Below the pieces are notes generated by a model. The model was not told the origin of the DNA. It worked only from the letters and a program-made list of their open reading frames with translations, and did not search any database. A stretch of DNA of 41,912 nucleotides, taken from CAZPZZ01 sp964591245 (lineage in GTDB: Bacteria; Acidobacteriota; Vicinamibacteria; Vicinamibacterales; UBA8438). The stretch spans positions 1-41,912 of the forward strand of contig CAZPZZ010000022.1 in assembly GCA_964591245.1 (NCBI GenBank), in the 5' to 3' direction. Below are positions 34,187-41,786 of this stretch, one piece after another. The first letter of the stretch is position 1. Every line of letters begins with the position of its first letter. The position numbers and the translations under genes were made by a program.

Positions 34187-34683
34187 ATGACCATTCATCG
34201 AACGCTCCCGTCAGGGCAGATCGTCTTCGACCCGAGAGGAGCAGTCTCCGCCGAAGACCGTCCCCTGGCGCCTCGGCCGCACGCGCTGGACGGTCTCCGT
34301 CTCGGGATACTGGACAACTCCAAGTGGAACGCCTCGAAACTCCTTCGCGAAACAGTCGGCGCTCTTGCCAAGGACTACGAAACCATCACCGTACATCGAT
34401 ACGTGAAGGATAGCTTCTCTCGACCGGCCTCTGCCGCGCTGCTCGAACAAATCGTTGCCGAAAACGACATTGCGGTGACGGCAATCGGTGATTGAGGTTC
34501 CTGCACGTCGTGCAGTCTGCACGACACCGTCGAACTGGAGACCCGTGGCGTACCAACTGCGGTCATCATCACCGCCGCGTTCGTTCGCGAGGCGGAGGTA
34601 CAACGTGCTGCTCTCGGTGCCCCAACCCTTGAACCGGTGGTGATCACGCATCCCCTCAGTACACTTTCGGACGCCGATATCTC
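34187..34683 (+). CDS. UGSC-family selenoprotein, module B (in-frame TGA = Sec; 3' end lost in gap)
   Basis: A second UGSC selenoprotein, about 40% similar to that of module A by eye. Reading TGA 34493-34495 as Sec (residue 103) gives D-U103-G-S-C106-T-S-C109-S-L-H-D, and the frame continues through T-R-G-V-P-T-A-V-I-I and V-I-T-H-P-L to the assembly gap. About 165 residues are visible; the family length suggests only some 20-30 are missing. An ordinary call would end it after 102 residues. GAGGA precedes ATG 34187. It lies 192 nt from the divergent esterase, which separates it from its presumed partner at 31852. A PLP decarboxylase starts beyond the gap. Function is not known; the Cys-rich Sec centre points to redox chemistry. 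Confidence 0.88.
34493..34495 (+). other. Selenocysteine codon (TGA) in module B selenoprotein
   Basis: In-frame TGA at the same point of the protein as in module A. The residues following it, G-S-C-T-S-C-S-L-H-D, differ from module A in one position only. Confidence 0.88.
34507..34525 (+). promoter_or_regulatory. Candidate bacterial SECIS hairpin, module B
   Basis: The same 8-bp stem (GTCGTGCA / TGCACGAC) as in module A closes a loop GTC. The loop begins 19 nt after the TGA, as in module A. Both arms are identical between copies, and only the last loop base differs. The overlapping CTGCAC / GTGCAG alternative is also present. Confidence 0.7.
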
Positions 34684-34783
34684 NNNNNNNNNNNNNNNNN
34701 NNNNNNNNNNNNNNNNNNNNNNNNNNNNNNNNNNNNNNNNNNNNNNNNNNNNNNNNNNNNNNNNNNNNNNNNNNNNNNNNNNN
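34684..34783. other. Assembly gap (100 N)
   Basis: One hundred N bases, the conventional length for a gap of unknown size. It removes the 3' end of the module B selenoprotein. After it only 26 bases remain before the next gene; they contain TGA at 34793-34795 and TAA at 34798-34800, either of which could be the selenoprotein stop. Confidence 0.98.
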
Positions 34784-34809
34784 GACCTCCCGTGAGATAA
34801 GGTCACCCC

Positions 34810-36252
34810 ATGATCGACCGCATCCAGCAACTGGAACGACTCGCGCGTCAACTCGAACCGGCCCCCCCGGAGCGCCAGCATCTCCGGAACGCAGTCGTGG
34901 CCCAGAGCGAAGACTTTCTTGAACGACTTCCTAACCGCAAGACCTTTAACGGCGATGCATCTCAAGTCGCCAGCCTACTCGCAAGGCCATTCTCGGACGC
35001 GCCCTCGAACATCGAAGATCTTCTGTCCGTAATAGACGATGCCGTCATTGGGCCCGGCCTGAGTCCCGCCAGCGGGGGACACATGGGCTATATCCCGGGC
35101 GGCGGCCTTTTCGTGTCGGCGCTCGGCGACTACCTGGCCGCGATCACCAACGAGTATGCGGGGGTCAGCTTTACCGGGCCTGGTGCAGTCGCCATGGAGA
35201 ATAGCCTGCTCAACTGGATGAGCGCCCTCGTGGGATATCCCGAGAGCAGCGCCGGAAACCTCGCCTCGGGCGGCAGCATCGCGAGCCTTATCGCCCTCGT
35301 TACAGCCCGCGACGCAAAAGAGTTACAACCCAGGGATTACGACCGCGCCGTCGTCTACCTCTCAGCGCAGGCGCACCACTGCCTCGACAAGGCGCTCCGC
35401 ATTGCCGGCATTGGCACTGCGCCGCGACGCATCATTCCGCTCGACGACCAGTACCGCATGATCCCTGCAGAACTTGAGCAATGTGTCTCAGCCGATCGTG
35501 CCGCAGGGCTCATCCCCTGGCTCCTCATCGCCTCCGCGGGAACGACCGATACAGGAGCCATCGACCCTCTTGGCGAACTCGCAGACCTGGCGCACACCCA
35601 CGGCATGTGGTTCCACGTCGACGGCGCATACGGTGCATTCTTCGCCCTCTGCCGGGCCTGCCGTCCCAAGCTTGCGGGTATGGCGGATTCAGACTCGATC
35701 GTGATGGATCCCCATAAAGGCCTCTTCCTCCCCTACGGCACAGGCGCGGTCCTGGTAAAAGATCGCCAGGCACTGCACCGTGCCCACGACCACCAGGCGG
35801 ACTACATGCAAGACCTCGCCCAGGCGGAGGGAGATGTCGGCCTCTCCCCTGCCGAACTTTCGCCAGAACTGTCCAAGCATTTCCGCGGGTTACGCTGCTG
35901 GTTGCCACTCAAGGTACATGGACTGGCTCCATTCCGGGCCAGCCTCGAAGAAAAGCTGTTGCTCGCTCAATACTTCCACCAGGAGGTACAGAAACTCGGA
36001 TTTGAAGTCGGCCCCCCCCCGGAACTCTCGGTCGTGACCTATCGCTGGGTACCACGCCGCGGCGATCCCGATACATTCAACCAGGCGCTTATCGATGCGG
36101 TACACCAGGATGGACGTATTTTTCTGTCTTCCTCGCGACTCAACGGCCGGTTCATCCTTCGTATGGCCGCGCTCTGCTTCCGTACACATCTCGCCACGAT
36201 AGATCTCACGCTACGCGTCCTTCGGGAAAAAGTGGCCGAGCTCGGAGGCTGA
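34810..36252 (+). CDS. PLP-dependent group II decarboxylase (aromatic-L-amino-acid decarboxylase-like)
   Basis: A 480-residue cytosolic enzyme of the group II decarboxylase family (fold type I). The catalytic lysine is K303 in M-D-P-H-K-G-L-F. Other family blocks are S-G-G-H-M-G-Y, F-T-G-P-G-A-V-A-M-E-N, L-A-S-G-G-S-I-A-S (cofactor phosphate), H-H-C-L-D-K-A with the His that stacks on PLP, and F-H-V-D-G-A-Y-G-A-F, whose Asp binds the pyridine nitrogen. Group II members decarboxylate aromatic amino acids, glutamate, diaminobutyrate or cysteine sulfinate; the true substrate cannot be read from sequence, and some relatives are aldehyde synthases. The start is ATG 34810 with AAGG upstream. It follows the module B selenoprotein across the gap, so it may share its operon. 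Confidence 0.92.
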   Translation: MIDRIQQLERLARQLEPAPPERQHLRNAVVAQSEDFLERLPNRKTFNGDASQVASLLARPFSDAPSNIEDLLSVIDDAVIGPGLSPASGGHMGYIPGGGLFVSALGDYLAAITNEYAGVSFTGPGAVAMENSLLNWMSALVGYPESSAGNLASGGSIASLIALVTARDAKELQPRDYDRAVVYLSAQAHHCLDKALRIAGIGTAPRRIIPLDDQYRMIPAELEQCVSADRAAGLIPWLLIASAGTTDTGAIDPLGELADLAHTHGMWFHVDGAYGAFFALCRACRPKLAGMADSDSIVMDPHKGLFLPYGTGAVLVKDRQALHRAHDHQADYMQDLAQAEGDVGLSPAELSPELSKHFRGLRCWLPLKVHGLAPFRASLEEKLLLAQYFHQEVQKLGFEVGPPPELSVVTYRWVPRRGDPDTFNQALIDAVHQDGRIFLSSSRLNGRFILRMAALCFRTHLATIDLTLRVLREKVAELGG

Positions 36253-36416
36253 CCGATACGACGAACCCTCACGCAATCCGGGGGTTGTTCACACGATAAC
36301 CACCGCAACACGGCTGGTCCGGAATGACCAGCCCAGGACACAGAACCCTCGTCGGAACCATCGCCAGACCCGGTAACGGCGTCGACGCCCGATTCAGGAT
36401 AAGATCGCATCCCGCC

Positions 36417-37694
36417 ATGCTTGTAACTCTCGCCTACGGCCGGAACGGACTTCAGGTCGAGTTTCCCGATGACCGTACAACGGTCATCGAACCGACCTAC
36501 GTAGATGGACTCTCCGATCAAGCGGCCGCCGTCCAACGAGCGCTCGAACAGCCGCTCGACTCGGCCCCACTCGCGGATCGCGTGGGCACTGACCAGACAG
36601 TTGCGATTTCTGTCTGCGATGTGACTCGGCCGATGCCCAGTGCAACGGTGCTTCCCGTCGTACTGCAGGCACTCAAGCATGTTCCAACCAATCAGATCAC
36701 GATTCTGATCGCCAGTGGGACCCACCGCGCGACGACGCACGACGAACTCGTGGAAATGCTCGGCCCCGATATCGTGGAACGCTACCGCATCATCTCCCAC
36801 GACGCGTTCGATGATTCGACATTGGTCTCGCTCGGAACAGTAGACGGTGGGATTCCTGTCTGGCTGAACCGGAGATGGGTTGAGTCGGATATCCGGATTA
36901 CCACAGGATTCGTGGAACCACACTTCTTCGCCGGGTTCAGCGGCGGCCCCAAGATGGTGGCGCCAGGGCTAGCCGGATTCAAGACGATCATGCGACTCCA
37001 CGATGCCGAGATGATCCGTCATCCGAAGGCCAGATGGGCGATCATCGAGGGAAACCCAATTCACGATGGCATCCGGCGGATCGCCGCCCACTCTCGGGTC
37101 GACTTCAGCGTTGACGTGGCCATCAACCGCGACCGTCAGATCACGTACGTCGCGGCCGGTGAACTCTTCGCGGTGCATCGAACCGTCCGGACAGTCGTCC
37201 AACGTACGGCGATGCAGGGATTTCGCGAACCGTTCGACGTTGTCGTGACGACGAACAGCGGCTACCCCCTTGATCAGAACCTCTACCAAACGGTCAAGGG
37301 ACTCTCCGCCGCCGCCCAGGTCGTCAAACAACGGGGAGTCATTGTCTGCGCCTCAGAGTGCGCAGACGGTTATCCGGATCACGGGGAATATCTGGAAATC
37401 TTGACCGAGCGGGACAATAGCGTCGAATTACTCGATATGATCAACGCCCCCGGTCACAATCGCCATGATCAGTGGGAAGTCCAGGTGCAAGCCCAGATCC
37501 AACAACACGCCGAGGTCTTACTCAAGACGGACGGGCTCTCGCCCGAACAAGTTCGATCGGCGCACCTCACACCGATCCAAGACGTCGGCGCGGCTACCCT
37601 TGATGCACTTGACCGTTTCGGCCCCCAAGCCAGGCTCTGCGTGCTCCCAGAGGGGCCGCAAACCATTCCCTATGTCGTCCGCGACGACACCTGA
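36417..37694 (+). CDS. Nickel-dependent lactate racemase-like (LarA family) protein
   Basis: A 425-residue LarA-like enzyme. The active-site residues of Lactobacillus plantarum LarA are present at a nearly constant offset: D68 and R71 (D-V-T-R-P), H103 (G-T-H-R), H169 (P-H-F-F-A-G), K179 (G-G-P-K-M-V), to which the nickel-pincer cofactor is attached in LarA, and H195 (L-H-D-A). The cofactor (NPN) requires LarB, LarC and LarE, none of which is in the window. LarA relatives racemise or epimerise various alpha-hydroxyacids, so D/L-lactate is not certain. ATG 36417 is chosen because it opens the conserved domain; the frame extends to 36324. It lies 164 nt after the decarboxylase on the same strand. 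Confidence 0.88.
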   Translation: MLVTLAYGRNGLQVEFPDDRTTVIEPTYVDGLSDQAAAVQRALEQPLDSAPLADRVGTDQTVAISVCDVTRPMPSATVLPVVLQALKHVPTNQITILIASGTHRATTHDELVEMLGPDIVERYRIISHDAFDDSTLVSLGTVDGGIPVWLNRRWVESDIRITTGFVEPHFFAGFSGGPKMVAPGLAGFKTIMRLHDAEMIRHPKARWAIIEGNPIHDGIRRIAAHSRVDFSVDVAINRDRQITYVAAGELFAVHRTVRTVVQRTAMQGFREPFDVVVTTNSGYPLDQNLYQTVKGLSAAAQVVKQRGVIVCASECADGYPDHGEYLEILTERDNSVELLDMINAPGHNRHDQWEVQVQAQIQQHAEVLLKTDGLSPEQVRSAHLTPIQDVGAATLDALDRFGPQARLCVLPEGPQTIPYVVRDDT

Positions 37695-37738
37695 TTCATG
37701 ATGACCGACTCCCGGCGTCGCACCGGTCCAACAACCGC

Positions 37739-39007
37739 CTACTCGTCGCCAGTCGTCGTCTGGTCCGCCGGCGGGTCAACCGTTCCGTAATACCCCAACA
37801 TCATTTCTTCCCAGGTCTGATCACCCCAGCGCACCGCCGCGGAAGGGTCGGGGTTATAGCGGTTATTGGTCGAATTGTCGTATGTAAAGATGGCATGCAA
37901 CTCCGAGCCTTTCGGCATGAAGATCGGCTCGGCAAGCTTGTAGCGTAACTGCCAATTGAAATCGTAATTCGGCACCCACAGCGCCACGACTTCCCGCCCG
38001 TCGGAGTATCTCACTACATACTTCGCCGACCTGCCGCGCACGTGCATGTGCGGCATCATCGTTGAAAGATACGCGTCCTCCTTCATGGTCCGCTTGGCGG
38101 TGACCTCGTAATTCGGGTTCCCCGGCTCGATCTGGAACGTCAAGTTCGCAACTTGCCCGCCCCGGGCCTCCCGCACTAGTGCTGGCTTCTCTGTAGCCAC
38201 CACGACACCCCATCGGCTGTGATCCCACACTTCCTCGCCGATGGTCGTGTAATGCATCTGCGCTTCAATATCAGCCCCCGCCGGGAGCTTGACCGCCACC
38301 CCATCCTCATAGACTCGTCCCAGACGGTTCGGAACATATCCGCCAACGGTAGCGCCCTCGGCACGCACGCGATTTCGGTCGCGCTGCCACCGCACGTCAG
38401 CGGTAGCCGGCTGCCCGTCATCTTCCAGCACTTGCGAAATCACATGATGCACCACCCGCCTGTCCCCTGGACGGTACTCATGCGCGGAGATCCATATATC
38501 TTCCGGCAGGTTCGTCGGTACTGTGACATAGGCGTAGGGCACGGTACCGTCAGCCGGCACTCGAAACGGCTCGAGCATGGTAAACACCAAGTCTGGCTCG
38601 CCAATTGACCATCCCTCGGCAAATTCCGGAACCGTCGGAAGATCGGCATCGTGACCTTGTGCGGCACCGCCATCAACCCAGGCCACAATCGTCGCTATTT
38701 CGTCCTCGGACAAGCTCGTGTCATTGCTGTAGGCACGGATGTCCGAATCCGCTCCCCAGGGCGGCATCTCACGTGCAACCACCTTCGCCTTCACGGCGCG
38801 GGCCCACGGACGCACGTCCTCGTAGGTAATGAGCGACATCGGCGCTAGATGGTTTGGCCGGTGGCAAGCGACACAATTCTCGTAGAGAATCGGCGCCACA
38901 TCTGCCGCAAACGTGGGAACGCCATTGGCAGCCTCAGCCGACACCGGGGTCGCAAGACCCAATATCCCGGCCACAAGAGCCACACCGCACATCATGGGTA
39001 GACGCAT
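37739..39007 (-). CDS. Exported cytochrome c fused to copper monooxygenase-like domain
   Basis: A 422-residue exported protein. A signal peptide is followed by a cytochrome c segment with C45-V-A-C48-H49-R-P-N-H-L-A-P-M, where the Met may be the axial ligand, and M-P-P-W-G, which is characteristic of this family. The rest resembles the type II copper ascorbate-dependent monooxygenase (PHM-like) beta-sandwich pair: R-R-V-V-H-H-V suggests the CuH ligands, M-H-Y-T and M-M-P-H-M-H-V-R-G suggest the CuM site. A haem next to a copper site suggests that the haem supplies electrons. Proteins of this layout are frequent in Acidobacteriota; their substrates are unknown. I choose ATG 39007, 6-7 nt after AAGGAG, over GTG 39010. 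Confidence 0.87.
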   Translation of the reverse strand: MRLPMMCGVALVAGILGLATPVSAEAANGVPTFAADVAPILYENCVACHRPNHLAPMSLITYEDVRPWARAVKAKVVAREMPPWGADSDIRAYSNDTSLSEDEIATIVAWVDGGAAQGHDADLPTVPEFAEGWSIGEPDLVFTMLEPFRVPADGTVPYAYVTVPTNLPEDIWISAHEYRPGDRRVVHHVISQVLEDDGQPATADVRWQRDRNRVRAEGATVGGYVPNRLGRVYEDGVAVKLPAGADIEAQMHYTTIGEEVWDHSRWGVVVATEKPALVREARGGQVANLTFQIEPGNPNYEVTAKRTMKEDAYLSTMMPHMHVRGRSAKYVVRYSDGREVVALWVPNYDFNWQLRYKLAEPIFMPKGSELHAIFTYDNSTNNRYNPDPSAAVRWGDQTWEEMMLGYYGTVDPPADQTTTGDE

Positions 39008-39372
39008 CACACACTCCTTGTGCAGCGACGCCGCCAGCGTCGCCGAACCACGACCGCCCCGTCGTCAACACCGTGACATGGCCATAACGCCATCGAGACC
39101 ACGGTACACATGGGCAACAGGGTATCGAACTTATCCGCCAACAGGGAAGAAAATCTGCTCTTCTCGGATCCGACGTGACCTCGGGGACCCTCCCGCTCCC
39201 CCCCGCAAGCGCGTGTCATCCCAGGAGTCAACAAACAGAGACCTCGGTCATTTCCCTGTCCACAACAGCGCGGTCAGATGACATCATCGGCACTACGCGG
39301 CGTCCGGCTTATACTGAAGTGCTATTCCCGAGACCGCACCAGCACGCAACCAGACAGACATGCGTATTTCTC
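39008..39372. other. Divergent intergenic region, 365 bases
   Basis: No gene is supported here; the plus-strand frame open from 39175 into the acyl-CoA dehydrogenase gives a Ser/Thr/Pro-rich sequence without family resemblance. The region must carry both promoters. A TATACT at 39310-39315 is a possible -10 for the rightward operon, though no good -35 stands 17 nt upstream. A perfect 7-bp hairpin (GCGACGC / GCGTCGC, 5-nt loop) at 39025-39043 lies in the leader of the leftward cytochrome gene, just upstream of its ribosome binding site. Confidence 0.5.
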
Positions 39373-40572
39373 ATGGACTTTGAATATTCGACCAAGACTG
39401 AATCTCTACGCCAGCGCCTCCTCACCTTCATGGACGAGGTTATCTATCCAAACGAACACCTGTATCAAGAGCAGATCGACGGTGCCGCCAATCGGTGGGA
39501 GTCGCCGCCGATCATGGAAGAACTCAAAGACCAGGCCAGGGCGGCGGGATTGTGGAACCTCTTTCTGCCGGATAGCGCACTCGGCGCAGGATTGACCAAC
39601 GTCGAATACGCTCCGCTCTGCGAGATTCTCGGACGCTCGCCGATCGCACCGGAAGCCTGCAACTGCTCCGCGCCCGACACGGGCAATATGGAAGCGCTGG
39701 TACGCTATGGCACCGACGCACACAAGGACCGGTGGCTCACGCCCTTGCTGAACGGGCACATCCGGTCCGCCTACACGATGACCGAACCTGCCGTGGCCTC
39801 CTCGGACGCGACCAATATTGGCGCCCGCATCGACCGCAAGGGCGACGGGTATGTAATCAATGCACATAAATGGTGGGCGTCAGGAGCTGGCGACACTCGA
39901 TGCGCGCTCTTCATTCTCATGGGGAAAACTGACCCGGAGGCCCCTAAACACCAGCAACAATCCATGATTCTCGTCCCGGCCGACGCACCTGGCATTACCC
40001 TCGTGCGTCCCTTAACCGTCTTCGGGTACGATCACGCGCCCCACGGCCACTTCGAGATTACGTTCAAGAACGTCCGCGTACCCGCTGAGAACCTGTTGCT
40101 GGGTGAAGGGCGAGGCTTCGAGATCGCCCAAGGACGCCTGGGCCCAGGACGCATCCATCACTGCATGCGCCTGATCGGATTGGCCGAACGGTCGCTCGAC
40201 GCCATGTGCGCCCGGGCAAAAACACGCTACGCGTTTGGCGGCCCGCTTGGAGATCAGGGCGTCGTCATGGAAGCCATTGCCAACTCTCGAATCGAGATAG
40301 AGCAAGCCCGTCTCTTGACACTAAAAGCTGCCCACATGATGGATACCGTGGGCAACAAAGTCGCGCGAGCCGAGATCGCCATGATCAAGGTTGTCGCACC
40401 GAACATGGCTCTCAACGTGATCGACCGCGCCATCCAACTCCACGGAGGAGCAGGAATCTGTGAAGACTTTGGCCTCTCGGCCGCGTGGGCGCATGCCCGA
40501 ACCCTCCGGCTTGCCGATGGACCAGACGAAGTGCACCGCCGCGCGGTCGCCAGGCTGGAACTTAAGAAATAG
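39373..40572 (+). CDS. Acyl-CoA dehydrogenase (ACAD10/11-like group)
   Basis: A 399-residue FAD-dependent acyl-CoA dehydrogenase. Typical blocks are the opening D-F-E-Y-S-x-K-T-E-S-L-R-Q-R-L-L, Y-T-M-T-E-P-A-V-A-S-S-D-A-T-N, which contacts the flavin and substrate, W-W-A-S-G-A-G-D, A-I-Q-L-H-G-G-A-G-I near the C-terminus and the closing D-G-P-D-E-V-H-R. It introduces the trans-2 double bond into acyl-CoA and passes electrons to ETF. The D-G-P-D-E-V-H-R ending and the apparent APH-kinase neighbour beyond the thiolase suggest the ACAD10/11 type, which in animals handles 4-hydroxy acids. ATG 39373 is chosen because the family alignment starts there. The thiolase starts 29 nt downstream. Confidence 0.93.
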   Translation: MDFEYSTKTESLRQRLLTFMDEVIYPNEHLYQEQIDGAANRWESPPIMEELKDQARAAGLWNLFLPDSALGAGLTNVEYAPLCEILGRSPIAPEACNCSAPDTGNMEALVRYGTDAHKDRWLTPLLNGHIRSAYTMTEPAVASSDATNIGARIDRKGDGYVINAHKWWASGAGDTRCALFILMGKTDPEAPKHQQQSMILVPADAPGITLVRPLTVFGYDHAPHGHFEITFKNVRVPAENLLLGEGRGFEIAQGRLGPGRIHHCMRLIGLAERSLDAMCARAKTRYAFGGPLGDQGVVMEAIANSRIEIEQARLLTLKAAHMMDTVGNKVARAEIAMIKVVAPNMALNVIDRAIQLHGGAGICEDFGLSAAWAHARTLRLADGPDEVHRRAVARLELKK

Positions 40573-40601
40573 CGAGTCCGAGCAACAAGGAATTCACCAG
40601 C

Positions 40602-41783
40602 ATGCGAGACGCCGTCATTGTATCCACCGCCAGAACCCCAATCGGCAAAGCCTTCCGCGGCGCCTTCAACCAGACTCATGGTGCCGTGCTCGCAGGTCAT
40701 GCCATCGCTCATGCGGTCGAACGCGCCACGGTCGAGCCAGGCGAGGTCGAGGACGTCGTCATCGGCTGTGGACTGCCCGAGGGAGCCACCGGTCACAACG
40801 TCGCACGACTGGCCGCCCTCAAAGCCGGTCTGCCCGTCACCACCGCCGGCACAACCATCAATCGCTTCTGCAGCTCGGGACTGCAAGCGATCAGTATCGC
40901 GGCCCAACGAGTGCTCACGGACCACGTCCCGATCATGGTGGCCGGTGGCGTCGAGTCAATCAGTCTTGTACAGAACGCGCTGAACCAGAACCATCTGACC
41001 GAAGCCTCGCTTTTGGAACACAAGCCAGAGCTCTGGATGAGCATGATCGACACCGCCGAAGTCGTGGCGAAACGCTACGGCGTTAGTCGAGAGGCGCAAG
41101 ACACGTACGCCCGAATCAGCCAACAACGCACGGCAGAGGCCCAGCGGGCCGGCCGCCTCGACGACGAAATCGTGCCACTCTCCACGACCAAGCTGACAGC
41201 CGACAAGAACACAGGCGAAACACAATCGGATACGGTGACGCTCACCCGTGACGAGGGTAATCGGCCGAACACGACCGCGGAGGGACTCGCGGCCCTGACG
41301 CCCGTCACAGGAGAAGATGGTTACATCACCGCCGGCAACGCAAGCCAACTCTCGGACGGCGCTTCTGCCTGTGTGGTCATGGACGGCGCCCTCGCCTCCA
41401 AACGTGGGTTATCACCCCTGGGAATCTATCGCGGCCTTGTCGTGGCCGGGTGCGAACCAGACGAAATGGGCATCGGGCCGGTATTTGCGGTACCGAAGCT
41501 GCTGTCGCGCCATGGCCTCACCATGGAGGATATCGATCTCTGGGAACTCAATGAAGCCTTCGCCGTCCAGGTAGTCTACTGCCGGGATCGACTCGGACTG
41601 CCGATGGAACGACTCAACGTGGACGGGGGATCTATTTCAATTGGCCACCCCTACGGGATGACAGGGGCTCGCCTCGTAGGTCACGCACTGATCGAAGGGA
41701 AGCGCCGGGGCGCACGGTATGTCGTCACCACCATGTGTGTCGGCGGGGGAATGGGCGCTGCGGGTCTCTTCGAGGTCGCATAA
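40602..41783 (+). CDS. Acetyl-CoA acyltransferase (thiolase II family)
   Basis: A 393-residue thiolase. The nucleophile C90 is in N-R-F-C-S-S-G-L-Q-A-I, the second active-site block is N-E-A-F-A-V-Q, the catalytic His is H349 in G-H-P-Y-G-M-T-G-A-R, and C379 in C-V-G-G-G-M-G-A-A is the acid/base cysteine. It cleaves 3-ketoacyl-CoA with CoA, the last step of beta-oxidation, or runs the reverse condensation. It lies 29 nt after the acyl-CoA dehydrogenase in the same operon, and with the bifunctional enzyme at 14923 a full beta-oxidation cycle is encoded in the window. The start has AAGGA at a somewhat long distance. Confidence 0.95.
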   Translation: MRDAVIVSTARTPIGKAFRGAFNQTHGAVLAGHAIAHAVERATVEPGEVEDVVIGCGLPEGATGHNVARLAALKAGLPVTTAGTTINRFCSSGLQAISIAAQRVLTDHVPIMVAGGVESISLVQNALNQNHLTEASLLEHKPELWMSMIDTAEVVAKRYGVSREAQDTYARISQQRTAEAQRAGRLDDEIVPLSTTKLTADKNTGETQSDTVTLTRDEGNRPNTTAEGLAALTPVTGEDGYITAGNASQLSDGASACVVMDGALASKRGLSPLGIYRGLVVAGCEPDEMGIGPVFAVPKLLSRHGLTMEDIDLWELNEAFAVQVVYCRDRLGLPMERLNVDGGSISIGHPYGMTGARLVGHALIEGKRRGARYVVTTMCVGGGMGAAGLFEVA

Positions 41784-41786
41784 CCA

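Noticed and set aside
34187..34495. A TGA nonsense mutation or sequencing error making this a pseudogene
   Set aside because: The same TGA with the same flanking codons and hairpin is present in the diverged copy at 14536. Two independent errors at one residue are improbable.
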